The notes beneath the pieces were generated by a model. It did no database searches, was not told where the DNA came from, and saw only the letters and a list, made by a program, of their open reading frames with translations. From assembly GCA_023105745.1 (NCBI GenBank), contig JALGQZ010000006.1, forward strand, positions 65,702,316 to 65,766,315: a DNA stretch of 64,000 nucleotides. Reading direction: 5' to 3'. The first letter of the stretch is position 1. Each line of letters begins with the position of its first letter. Shown piece after piece: positions 26,038 to 35,595 of the stretch. Origin of the DNA: Austropuccinia psidii. Taxonomy: Eukaryota; Basidiomycota; Pucciniomycetes; Pucciniales; Sphaerophragmiaceae. Both the position numbers and the translations under genes were made by a program.

Positions 26038-26798
26038 TGTCACAGCCAAGGAGGCAGGGGCATTACCAATCATATTCCACAATCATTACTTCATTCATAC
26101 CCCTCAAAACCCAATCAGCAAGGGGGTTTCATCCAAGATTCTCCAAATACAGTTTTTCATACAGGAAAGATCCAAATACAGTTTCAAACCTCAATACAGT
26201 CATACAGGCAAGACCCAAATACAGGATTCACCAAATACAGGCCTGTAATCAATACAGGCGCAAATACCTGTATTGACTGTATAACCTGTATTGGATTCAC
26301 CAATACAGGATTCAATCCCACATCCAACTTCTTCCAGCATACAGACAAGTATCTCAACACTCAAACTCCAAGGCTGGTATTTCTCACATATACCAGCCCC
26401 TCTTCACCCACCTGGGGGTTTTTCCCCCAGTTAATTAAAATAGTTGATTTATTATTTAATATTATTTTATTCTCACTTTGGAATATTATTTTATTATTTA
26501 CTAAGTTAGTCTTAGCCTTCCCTCACCTGTTCAGTAGAGTCCTGGTGGCCATATCCTTATTAATCCCTTTTCTCTTTTCTGAACAGGTTGAAACAGTGAC
26601 TCAGGATTATTTGTGGTTGGCTCTTTATTATTGCTTTTGCTTTGTCTCTCTTATCTTTTATATTTATTATTTTATGACTAGGAATTTATCCTCTTACTCC
26701 ATTACTCTCATCATTTGAGTATTTCCTTTTGAGCCCTCCATAAGTAAGTCTGTTCACTGAGTGCCAGGCCCTCTTCACTTAGAAGAGCCCCTGTGACA
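26038..26798 (+). repeat. 5' LTR of element A
   Basis: It is 761 bp, starts TGTCACAGCC and ends CCCCTGTGACA. I count three differences from the 3' LTR: ATTCATA/ATTGATA near 26095, CAGGAAAG/CAGGCAAG near 26165 and CAGACAAG/CAGGCAAG near 26344. The first 250 bp contain about ten copies of AATACAG/CTGTATT-type words in both orientations. The 119- and 258-codon frames that cross the LTR are chance frames. Confidence 0.95.
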
Positions 26799-27570
26799 TT
26801 CTTTTAATTAACTCATAATGGCTTCTTTTCTTTCATTCATTTTATTCATTTCTCTCATTCTTCAATTATGATCTTTTCATGATTTTATGATTTTTATGAC
26901 TTTTTCTCTCTCATCAATTTTCATCTCACTCTTTTCATTCAAATGAAAATTGATTCTATTTCTCATTTCAAAATTTCTGCTGACCATTTCACTTTATCAT
27001 TATCATTCTCATTTCTCTTTTTTGTCTGAATTCAGGTTTATCAGGTTATTTGAGTGGAATTATTTGGGTTAATTGATTATTCATTCAGGGATTTTATTGA
27101 TTTGGGGTATTCAGTGATTTTGGATTTTGAAATTTCTCAAGATATTGATTGATTGATTGATTCGTCAAGACATTGATTTCACCTCAAGATTTTGAATTGA
27201 CTTTGATTGATTTGATTTGATTGACTTGATTTGACTACTCAAGATAACTGATTTATCCTCAAGATTTGATTTAATTGATTGATTTGAATTTGATTCCTCA
27301 AGAAAATTGAATTGACTTTTCAAGATATTGATTGAATTCCTCAAGACTTAATTGATTTGATTTTGATTGACTTGATTTGACTTATTGATTGAAATTGATT
27401 ATTCATAAGAATTTGACTTTGTCATATTCACTCTTCAAGATTTGATCATATTAATTCACTTCAAGATTATTGATTGAGTTCTCAAGTTCATCAAGATTTT
27501 CATTTGATTGTTTTGGTGGAGCCTTCTTTTATTCAAAGTATCATCAAGTTTTATTTATTCTTCTTTTGTA
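26799..27570 (+). other. Leader of element A, TTGATT/CAAGA-rich
   Basis: This 770-bp untranslated leader is low in complexity. From about 27110 it is dominated by TTGATT repeats interleaved with CTCAAGA words. No conventional tRNA primer-binding site follows the LTR (ATTCTTTTAATTAACTC). Element B has the same type of leader at 42712-43419. The function is unknown; a packaging or priming structure is possible. Confidence 0.6.
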
Positions 27571-28929
27571 ATGCCAGTTCAGCATAGCCCTCCAGCCAAG
27601 AATACAAGATCTCAAAGACATCAAGCTGTTCTCACTCCTACAGCAAGGGCTCCTCTTGACCGCACACCATCAGTTCATCAACTGAGTGCAAATTTGGACA
27701 GAGGACCACCAATGGAAGGAGCAGCACCCTCCAGAAGAGGAGGTGTGAAGTCTAGAAGATCAAGATCATTCTCTGGACTGTTGGGTGGCTATCCAAGCAT
27801 TCCTCAAGGGCCTAGAAGTAGATTGGGGGAAGCTGAAGATGAGGAGGGGGAGGAGTCTGTGGAAGAGGAAGAATCTGAGGAGACTGAAGTGGCAGCTTCC
27901 TTGGCAGGTGTTTCTGAAGCTCCTGAGGCTCCAAATCTAGCCCTTTCTAATCAACCTTCTGTCTCTCAAGCTGAACCAAATTTCCTCAAGATGATGGAGC
28001 AAATGACTCAGTTTATGGGACAACTCACTCAAGCAGTTGCCCCAAGAGACACTTCAAAAGTCCCTGCATTCAAGACTCCATCAATGAAGGCACCTGATTC
28101 TTTTGATGGTACTAAAGCTCATAAATTGAGAGGATTCATTCAATCCTGTCAATTAATCTTTCATAATGACCCAGCAAACTTCTTCTCTGACAAGAAGGAG
28201 GTGCTTTATTCAACTTCTTTTCTTACTGGTAGAGCTGGCAAATGGATTGAACCTTACCTCTCAAATATCTCCAATGAAGACCCATCTTATCTCCTCAATA
28301 ACTGGCAGTTATTTGAAACCCAGTTATTCACTCTGTTTGGTGATCCCAATGAAGTCAGAAAAGCTGAACAATAGTTGGACAATTTGAGGATGAGGGAAAG
28401 TGGTCAGGTTTCCTTGTACATAGCGGATTTTAGAAGTTTAATGTCAAGAATTGGAGACTGGGGGGAAAGAGCCTATATTCATGTGTATAGGAGAGGCTTG
28501 GCATCAAGGTTGTTGGACCAATTGGCTTCTCACCCTGGAACTTTTGATAGTCTTCAAGAACTCATGGACATCACCTTGGAATTAGATACCAGGTACCATG
28601 AGAGGCAGAAGGAAAAGGGTAGCCATCAAGAGAAGAAGCCTCCAATCAGTGGATCCAACTCCTCCAAGCCCCCTCAAAGTTCATCATCAAAGAAGCCTTA
28701 TCACAAGAAGAATAAGAAGGGGAAGAATTTTCAAGTGTCCAAAGACAAGCCTCATGCTGCTCTCCTCAATAAGGACAATAAATTAATTGGTTCTGAAAAG
28801 GAGAGGAGGATTAAAGAAGGCTTGTGCAATTATTGTGGTGGTAAACACCCATTTGAAAAATGCTTCAAGAGGCCTGAGAATAGGCAAGGGTCATCAAAAG
28901 GCTTCCCTAGCAAGCAGGGAAAAGCCTGA
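27571..28929 (+). pseudogene. gag: Element A gag, one internal amber codon
   Basis: From ATG 27571 the frame runs 452 codons to TGA 28927-28929, with one TAG at 28372-28374 (codon 268). The N-terminal third is Arg/Pro/Glu-rich and disordered. A Retrotrans_gag-like capsid domain lies at about codons 170-345 (with FDGTKAHKLRGFIQSC and ELFTLFGDPNEV-type blocks), then a Lys/Ser-rich basic stretch. A zinc knuckle lies at 28825-28863 with spacing CX2CX3HX4C, one residue shorter than the usual CX2CX4HX4C. The Gag protein packages element RNA. In-frame ATG 27508 lies upstream, but B lacks it and homology with B starts near 27571. The frame is otherwise intact, so the single TAG is either a recent lesion or suppressed. 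Confidence 0.85.
28917..28923 (+). promoter_or_regulatory. Candidate -1 ribosomal frameshift site between gag and pol
   Basis: G GGA AAA fits the X XXY YYZ slippery consensus in the correct gag phase (codons GGA 28918-28920 and AAA 28921-28923), two codons before the gag stop. Slipping back one base puts the ribosome in the pol frame, which is then open to 29908. Element B has the same -1 relation between gag and pol, but its heptamer reads T GGA AAA. I see no strong downstream hairpin by eye. Confidence 0.5.
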
Positions 28930-31900
28930 GTGGGAATCATGATGTGTTCAATGGTTCTCACTTATTTCCTTCAAGAGCACAATTGTGCACTCTGAATACT
29001 AGTGTCAAGAAATCTTTGAAATTTCTTATTTTTTCTTCAATCTCTGATATTTTTTATAGTATTCTCATTGATTCTGGTGCTACAAACTCCTTTATTGCAA
29101 AGAATTTTGTTCTCAAGTACTCATTGACCATGTCAGAGCTCCCTGAAAAGATTCCTCTTTTCATTCTGGATTCCAGTGAATCCACTTCCTTGTTCATCAC
29201 CCATTATACCAAGTGGGTTGTTGATTTACCTTCCTTCCCAAGCTTTGAATGGTATTTCTTTATCATAGATTCACCCAAGGGAGAAGACCTAATATTGGGC
29301 TATGATTTTCTTTACCATTTTAATCCCATTATTGATTGGAAAAATGGATTGATCACCTATGATTCTAATCATAAGGATTCTAGTGGTATTATTCCTTCTA
29401 CTAGTAATGACTTTTCCACTGCTGTCAACAGTGTTGCTCTGGTTGGTGAACTTAAGACACCTTCCTTTCCTCCTTCTGTCCATAACCCCTCCATTTTTCC
29501 CTCTCAGTCATTACTTCCATTAAGAGATGAAGTCTTCAAAGAGATAAAAGATGTTGGAGAAGATGTTGCTATATCTTCACTTCATCTCTTTCAAGGGGAT
29601 ATGGACCTTCCTCCTTTATCTTTTCATGCCTCCCTGGAGGAGCAGTGGGATGAGGAGGAAGAGCCAGAAGAGATTGAAACTGTGCTGAAGGTAGTCCCTC
29701 CTGTTTATCACAAATATTTGGATGTATTCTCCAAAGTGAAAGCAGAGAAACTTCCCCCACACCGTGCCTGTGATCATCATATCGAACTGGAGGGTCTTCT
29801 ACCTCCAGTTGGTGTTATCTACTCTTTATCAAGAAATGAGTCAGAAACACTGCGGGCCTACATTTCAGAGAATGTAGAGAAAGGTTTCATTAGACCAAGC
29901 TCCTCCTGAACAGGAGCACCTGTCCTTTTTGTTAAGAAAAAGGATGGTGGTCTTTGTTTGTGTGTTGACTACCGCAAACTTAATGCTGTCACTAGGAAGA
30001 ACAGGTATCCTGTTCCTCCAATGAATCAGCTTCTTACCGTATTCAACAGTGCTACTATCTTCTCCAAGATAGATCTGTGTGGTGCTTATAATCTCTTGAG
30101 AATCAAAGAGGGGGATGAGCACTTAACTGCCTTTAGAACCAAATATGGCAGTTATGAATATTTGGTTATGCCATTTGGCTTAACCAATGCTCCAGCTTCA
30201 TTCCAAAATCCTGTGAATGATATCTTTGCAGATTATTTGGATGTTTTTGTTGTAGTGTACTTAGGTGATATTATGGTCTTCTCTAGCTCTTTGGATGAAC
30301 ATGTTAAACATGTGGCCTCTGTTCTCCAAAGACTGAGAGACAATAATTTGTTTGCTAAAGCCTCAAAGTGTGTATTCCATGCCTCAAGTGTGGAATACTT
30401 GGGCTATGTTGTTTCAAGTGATGGCCTCAAGATGGATTCTTCAAAGGTTCAACAAATCCTCAATTGGCCTCAGCCCAAGAACATCAAGGCCCTTCAATCC
30501 TTTCTTGGCTTTGCCAACTTTTATCGTCATTTCATTAAAAATTATTCCAAAAAAATCTCTGCTCTCACTTCCCTCCTTAAAAAAGATTCTCCCTTTATCT
30601 TCAATGAGGAAGCTCTTAGTCAGTTTCAGAGACTCAAAGAAGCTTTCACCACTGCTCCTATCCTCTCTCACTTTAATCCTTCTCTTCCAACTATTGTAGA
30701 GACTGATGCCTCTGATTATGCCTTGGGTGCTGTACTGAGTCAGGTGAATGACTCAGGAAAGCATCCCATTGCATTTGATAGCCGCAAGCTCTTACCAGCT
30801 GAGCTCAACTATGAAATTCATGACAAGGAACTCCTTGGCATAGTTTGGGCTCTCAAGCGCTGGAGAGCCTTTCTCCTTTCTCTTTCTGATTCCTTTGAGG
30901 TCTTGACAGACCATTGTTCTCTCCAATATTTTATGTCCTCTAAAGTCCTTACTCGTCGTCAAGCCCGTTGGGCTGAATTTTTGTCTGAATTTCACTTTGT
31001 TATCACTTACCGCCCAGGCAGGCTGGCCACTTTACCAGATGCCTTGTCACGTCGGGAAGACGTGTACCCAGAGAGGGGGGTGGATTTCATCAGCAAGAAT
31101 CCTCAAAACTTTCATCAAGTTCTCAAGCAAAATGAAATTCAAGAGTCAAGATTCTTTTCCATAAAAGTTGAAATGTTTTCAGATTTAGTTGATCAGATTC
31201 AAAGACAAGTATGGCAAGACAAAGACTATAAGGAGATCCTCAAGAAATTAGAAAGAGGAGAATCAGTCCCAGACTATTCTCTTGAACCTCAAGCAAAATT
31301 ATTATTGTTCAAAGATAGAGTAGTTATTCCAAGCAATCATGAAGTTCAATTGGACATTCTTCAAAGGCGTCATGATTCACCATTGGCTGGCCATCCCGGC
31401 CAGGAGAAGACCCTCAAGCTCATCAAGAGGGATTTTTATTGGGCTGGCATGAATCAAATCATCAAGGACTATGTGTCCTCATGTCAGCAATGTTCAAGAA
31501 ACAAGAACATCCACCATAAGAAGTTTGGATTACTCAAGCCTCTTCAAATTCCATCTGGTCCTTGGAAGTCTTTATCAATGGACTTTATCACCCAATTGCC
31601 CTTGTCAAGCAACTTTGATTCAATTTTAGTAGTTGTAGACAGATTTTCAAAAATGGCAATATTTATTCCAACTTATTCAACAATCACTGCTTTGGATTTA
31701 GCTCAAATATTCATTAATCATGTCTTTTCCAAACATGGTCTTCCAATCAGTATTGTTAGTGATAGAGGTTCATTATTTGTTTCATCATTTTGGACTCAAT
31801 TGTGTCAGCAGCTCAAGATATCAAGAGATCTTTCAACTGCCTTTCACCCTGAAACAGATGGACAGACAGAGAGGGTAAATCAGATTCTAGAACAGTATCT

Positions 31901-32645
31901 TCGGATGTATGTCAGTTACCATCAAGATGACTGGCACACCTGGCTCCCTCTGGCTGAATTTGCCTATAATAATGCAGAACATTCATCAACAAAGCAGTCT
32001 CCATTTTTCACTATTTATGGAAGAAATACCAGCTTTGATTCAATTCACAATTCTCAAGATACACCTGCTGGAAAGTTATCATCAAAAGTCCAATCAGTAC
32101 AGCAAGTTGTCAAGGAAGAATTAGAGTCAGCAATAAAGCGTTTTAAGAAGTATGCAGATAAAAATAGAGCAATTCCACCTGATTTCCAACCTGGGGACAA
32201 AGTATGGCTAGCTTCCAAGAACATCAAGACAACAAGACCCACCAAGAAACTTTCAGAAAGATGGTTGGGACCCTTTGAAGTTCTCAAGAAGATTGGCAGC
32301 CATGCATATCACCTCAAGTTGCCTCAACAATGGAAGTCAGTTCACCCTGTTTTCCATGTGTCCTTGTTAGAACCAGTAAAGCAATCAACTATCCCAAATC
32401 AACACCAATTGCCACCACCTCCAGTAATAGTGGAAGAGCAAGAAGAATGGGAAGTGGCTCAGGTTCTGGACTCAAAACTCAAGAGAGGTTCATTATGGTA
32501 TTTAGTGGAGTGGAAAGGATTCAATGAAGACCCAGAAAGAACAACTTGGGAACCAGCTTCCAACCTTACCAACTCCCCAGACCTTGTCAAGGATTTTCAC
32601 ACTTTGTATCCAGACAAGCCTGGCCCAAATGCCTCAAGAGTTTGA
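28924..32645 (+). pseudogene. pol: Element A pol: protease, RT, RNase H, integrase, chromodomain
   Basis: The frame lies -1 relative to gag and is open from the overlap to 32645 except for TGA 29908-29910, where B has TCA. Domains in order: aspartic protease with Asp-Ser-Gly-Ala at 29070-29081; RT about 29930-30470; RNase H about 30690-31060 with TDASDYALGAVLS; integrase with an H2C2 zinc domain about 31360-31500; a DDE core with SMDFITQL, SDRGSLF and HPETDGQTERVNQ; a GPF module near 32265; and a C-terminal chromodomain about 32435-32625 (WYLVEWKGFNEDPERTTWEP). The chromodomain should direct integration to modified chromatin. The RT motif reads YLGD at 30258-30269 (YLDD or CLDD in relatives), which removes a catalytic Asp. 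There is no ATG at the start, consistent with expression by frameshifting. Confidence 0.9.
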
Positions 32646-33300
32646 TTTATGGTGCTTGGTGGGGATTGGAGTTTATGAAAGTAAGTTCCTCTCCTGGCAT
32701 GCACCTTTAAGGGGGTATTCTACCCAAATTTGTTGTAAGCATCACCTTGGCCACTTTGTGAGCACTTGTCAATTCTTTGGACAGGTTCAGAAGGCCTTGC
32801 AACATCATACCCTCAAGATTTGGACCTTTTCATCAAGATATGGCCCAATCTTTTCTTTTATTTTCTCTTCTTTCTTTAATCATGCCATAAATCATCTTTC
32901 AAGACATTCATTATCAAATTAATCTTATGGCATATTTCAATTTTCATTTATGGTGCTTGGTGGGGAGTGGAAGTTATGAAAGTAAGTTCCATCTCCTGGT
33001 ATGCATCCCTGAGGGGTCTAATTCTTGTAATAACATTACCTTGGCCACGCTGTGAGCATCAAATGCTTGCTTTCATCTTTCAGAATCTTTTGGCCAAAAA
33101 TCAAGCAACTCACCACAAGAAGGACAACCCTCAGGCATTTCTTATTTCTTTCTTTACTCTCTTTTTCTCTCAATTCTCTTTCATTTTTATTTTTTATTTT
33201 TTATTTTATTTTCTTTTACTTGTATGATTTATTTTTCATTTCTTGTTTCAAAAGCAGCAATCATAACTCCCATATCTTGTTTGGGGAGTGAATTTATTTA
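32646..33300 (+). repeat. Tandemly duplicated block after pol
   Basis: Two related units of about 290 bp start at about 32649 and 32950. Both begin with TTTATGGTGCTTGGTGGGGA, continue with a GAAAGTAAGTTCC segment and CTTGGCCAC, and end T-rich. Element B has the same pair on the minus strand (starting near 37625 and 37322). The block lies between the 3' ends of two convergent genes, pol and the antisense gene, so it may hold transcript ends. The open frames 32524-32922 and 32967-33227 run through it without known motifs. Confidence 0.6.
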
Positions 33301-33353
33301 ATAATCAAGAGCAAACACTAGTAATGGTAAAGACCAGCTACAGATAATCCTCA

Positions 33354-34529
33354 TCAAAATTTCTTCAAGGCTTCTCTAAACTTAACAACCATCGCATCTT
33401 CATAAGCAACTGCCTCCCTGGCCAAAGCAGCAGTGGGCTCCCCTGGAATAGCACTCTTCATGGCCTTATCAACAAACACCTCAGTTAAAGCATCAACTTC
33501 AGCAAATAGAGAGGTGACCACCTTCTTGTTCACCCTTTTTTGATCAGTGAAGTTGCCAGTAATATTCCAGCGGCGACGGGTTTCAAAGATTGATTCAGGT
33601 TCTGGAGACATTGGGTCTCTAGAAGTGCTGGCCACTGGTGGTTGGATATTGGTAGAGGTGGAGGCAAGTGTGGAGGCCCTGGTTGGGGATCTAATTGGAA
33701 GTTGAGGTGGTTGGGGGGACCTGATCACTTCATTATTGGTGGTACTGGCTTGGACTGGGGATTGTGAGGTGGATTGGATTCTTCTTTTCTGGATTGGGGT
33801 AGTCATTTCAAGCTCTTCTCCATCAATCTCATCACTTCCTTCAGCATCAGTATCATTTTCATCTTGAACCACCAAATTTCTCTTCAATTTTCCAAGTCTT
33901 CCATCTTTTCTGGTGACCAAAATGGGAACCTCTGGGGCCACTCCAATGGGATTTCCTTGGGGGTGAATTGATCCTCCAATGGCTGCCCAGGAACCACTGG
34001 TATTATTCCATTGTTGGACACCCCTCATTCTAGATCCAGTCACTGAAGAAGAATAAAAAGAAAACACAGAAGTCAGTAACCCATCAATTTTATGGCCAAT
34101 CAACTCACAATTGGAGTGACCAGAGGTGGCATCAGAGGTGGGAGGTTCATCAACAGGAGCTTCCAATCCAAATCTTCCACCCTTCTTGATGCTGCTCCAT
34201 AATCTTCTGGCATCTTCAGGAAAGCTATAGTGGGCTTGGGAACAATTTCTTTTTCCAAGATTGCAAAACTGACACCTGGTGGACCTAGCAGTAGCAGATT
34301 CCACACAAGGAATCCCTTTCCTCTTACAATTGGTGCAGGGTGGTTCAATAACTCTGACAGATTTAAAACCATTATAGGTTTTATTGATGTCCCAAATCTC
34401 TGTAGGGGCCATACTCTCTTCAGAAATCTCCCTCAAGTTATCAAAAACACCAGGACCATAAAGTACAGAGGGTGGGGAATCAGAGTGATTGGAATCACAG
34501 AGGGAAGTCAGCCTTGAACTCATCTTCAA
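33354..34529 (-). CDS. Antisense gene in element A: Zn(II)2Cys6-type protein
   Basis: An uninterrupted frame of 391 codons lies antisense to the element, between pol and the 3' LTR. Residues 65-96 carry Cys-X2-Cys-X6-Cys-X10-Cys-X2-Cys-X6-Cys (C65, C68, C75, C86, C89, C96), which fits the fungal Zn2Cys6 binuclear cluster, with basic residues between the second and third Cys (KRKGIP). An acidic/serine-rich stretch at about 225-245 (DENDTDAEGSDEIDGEE) follows, then a Ser/Thr/Pro/Gln-rich linker, and a C-terminal segment of about 60 residues predicted helical by eye (ALTEVFVDKAMKSAIPG region). Zn2Cys6 proteins usually bind DNA as transcription factors; here that role is inference. A 66-bp in-frame intron is likely (34108-34043), giving about 369 residues when spliced. 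Element B carries a homologue. The start at 34529 has a second Met two codons on. Confidence 0.8.
   Translation of the reverse strand: MKMSSRLTSLCDSNHSDSPPSVLYGPGVFDNLREISEESMAPTEIWDINKTYNGFKSVRVIEPPCTNCKRKGIPCVESATARSTRCQFCNLGKRNCSQAHYSFPEDARRLWSSIKKGGRFGLEAPVDEPPTSDATSGHSNCELIGHKIDGLLTSVFSFYSSSVTGSRMRGVQQWNNTSGSWAAIGGSIHPQGNPIGVAPEVPILVTRKDGRLGKLKRNLVVQDENDTDAEGSDEIDGEELEMTTPIQKRRIQSTSQSPVQASTTNNEVIRSPQPPQLPIRSPTRASTLASTSTNIQPPVASTSRDPMSPEPESIFETRRRWNITGNFTDQKRVNKKVVTSLFAEVDALTEVFVDKAMKSAIPGEPTAALAREAVAYEDAMVVKFREALKKF
34043..34108 (-). other. Predicted intron in the antisense gene
   Basis: The donor GTGAGT (34108-34103) and a pyrimidine-rich acceptor TTCTTCTTCAG (ending 34043) define 66 bp. 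The length is a multiple of three, so the frame is open with or without splicing. In element B the same donor is kept at 25870 while the slot contains in-frame stops, supporting a non-coding role. An intron transcribed antisense to the element cannot be spliced from the genomic RNA of the element, so it can persist through retrotransposition. Confidence 0.65.
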
Positions 34530-35582
34530 GTCAAAATTTCAAATTCAAGACCAAGAGATTTATGGACAATTGCAAGTCAGCAAGGCATTTATGGCAATTG
34601 ACCAGTCAAGAAGGGGATAAGAGAAAAGAAATTCAAGAAGAAATCAAGATCAAGAAGAAAAACTGCTTCAAATGACCCAATTGACCAATTTCATGATTTT
34701 ATGCACTTTGGCGCAAATGGCCACATCAGACCTCAAAGCTTCAAAATTGCTCTATTTTATCATTTTTCATCAAAATATGCTTAATTATGCATATTGGCAA
34801 TTTTGTGCATTTTGCGCAATTTTGTGCATTTTGTGCATTTGCGCACTTTTGCGCATTTTTGCGCAAAAGGCCCTTTTTTCTTGTCAAAAGGCTTCAAAAG
34901 GCCTTTTTGGCCAATTTCATCATAATTGCGCATTTGCGCAAATTTTGCGCATTTGCGCACTTTTGCGCAAATTCTGCGCATTTGCGCACTTTGCGCATTT
35001 TGCGCAAAAATGTGCAAAATGGCCAAAACACCTTATAAGGCCATTTTTTCAGCATTTATCATTTTTTTTCAGTTTCCCACCAATATATGCCATTTTGGCA
35101 TATATGCGCATTTGCGCACTTTGCGCATTTTTGCGCAAATTGGCCAAAATCCCCTCTAATCACAAAATCAAGGAGTTTGGCCAGGACTTCTGAAATGGTC
35201 CAAAACCTCAAGTGTTGGCCACTTTATGCCAACACCCTCAAGATGAAAATTATGATGAAATCCGGTGTTCTTGGGACATAAACCCAGATCACCCACTTTT
35301 CAAAAAGCCATGAGGACTCAAGAAAAGTTTGGTGAAGACACTCAAGACAAGAATGAAGACATTTTAAGAAGAGTGAAAGAATTTTGAAGTGAAAGAGGGA
35401 ATTCAGAATCAAGATCAAGGGGAAAATACCTACAGGTGATCAAATGAGGATTTTTGTTGAGTATTGGTTGAAGAAGAAATTTTAATGAATAAATTTAAGG
35501 AATTGGGGAAGAAGAACTGTATGGATTTTTGCAAGCTCATCAAGACTCACTGTACTTATGGTGCTCAGAGCTCACCACTTTC
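34530..35582. other. Spacer between antisense gene and 3' LTR of element A
   Basis: It lies upstream of the antisense gene and so should contain its promoter. It holds the TGCGCA array (34813-35140). The rest is A-rich with several CAAGA words. The overlapping open frames at 34672-35193 and 34781-35026 are translations of the low-complexity array in several frames. Confidence 0.5.
34813..35140. repeat. Array of about 17 TGCGCA palindromes
   Basis: About 17 copies of the self-complementary hexamer TGCGCA, mostly spaced 7-13 bp by T/A-rich linkers (TTTGCGCATTTGCGCAC style), occur here in three sub-clusters (34813-34865, 34927-35007, 35104-35140), with several TGTGCA variants. Each contains a CpG, in otherwise CpG-poor surroundings. 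It lies about 280-610 bp upstream of the antisense start codon. Element B has a single TGCGCA in the corresponding spacer. Confidence 0.8.
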
Positions 35583-35583
35583 A

Positions 35584-35595
35584 AGAGGGGGATAA
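35584..35595 (+). other. Polypurine tract of element A
   Basis: AGAGGGGGATAA lies directly before the 3' LTR start TGTCACAG, as expected for the plus-strand primer. Related tracts lie next to the 3' LTR of element B (complement at 24631) and at 45556-45565 before the LTR of element E. Confidence 0.75.

Noticed and set aside
26038..26718. 258-codon frame across the 5' LTR of element A (25942-26718)
   Set aside because: It starts in element B sequence, crosses the insertion junction and runs through LTR sequence; the long hydrophobic tail is chance translation of a T-rich LTR.
26799..26830. tRNA primer-binding site after the 5' LTR of element A
   Set aside because: The first bases after the LTR do not start with TGG or match a tRNA 3' end that I can name; self-priming cannot be judged by eye.
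34672..35193. 173-codon and overlapping frames rich in Cys/Ala/His (FAHFAQFCAFC type)
   Set aside because: They translate the TGCGCA/low-complexity array in several frames on both strands; the Cys-rich look is an artefact of repeated TGCGCA.
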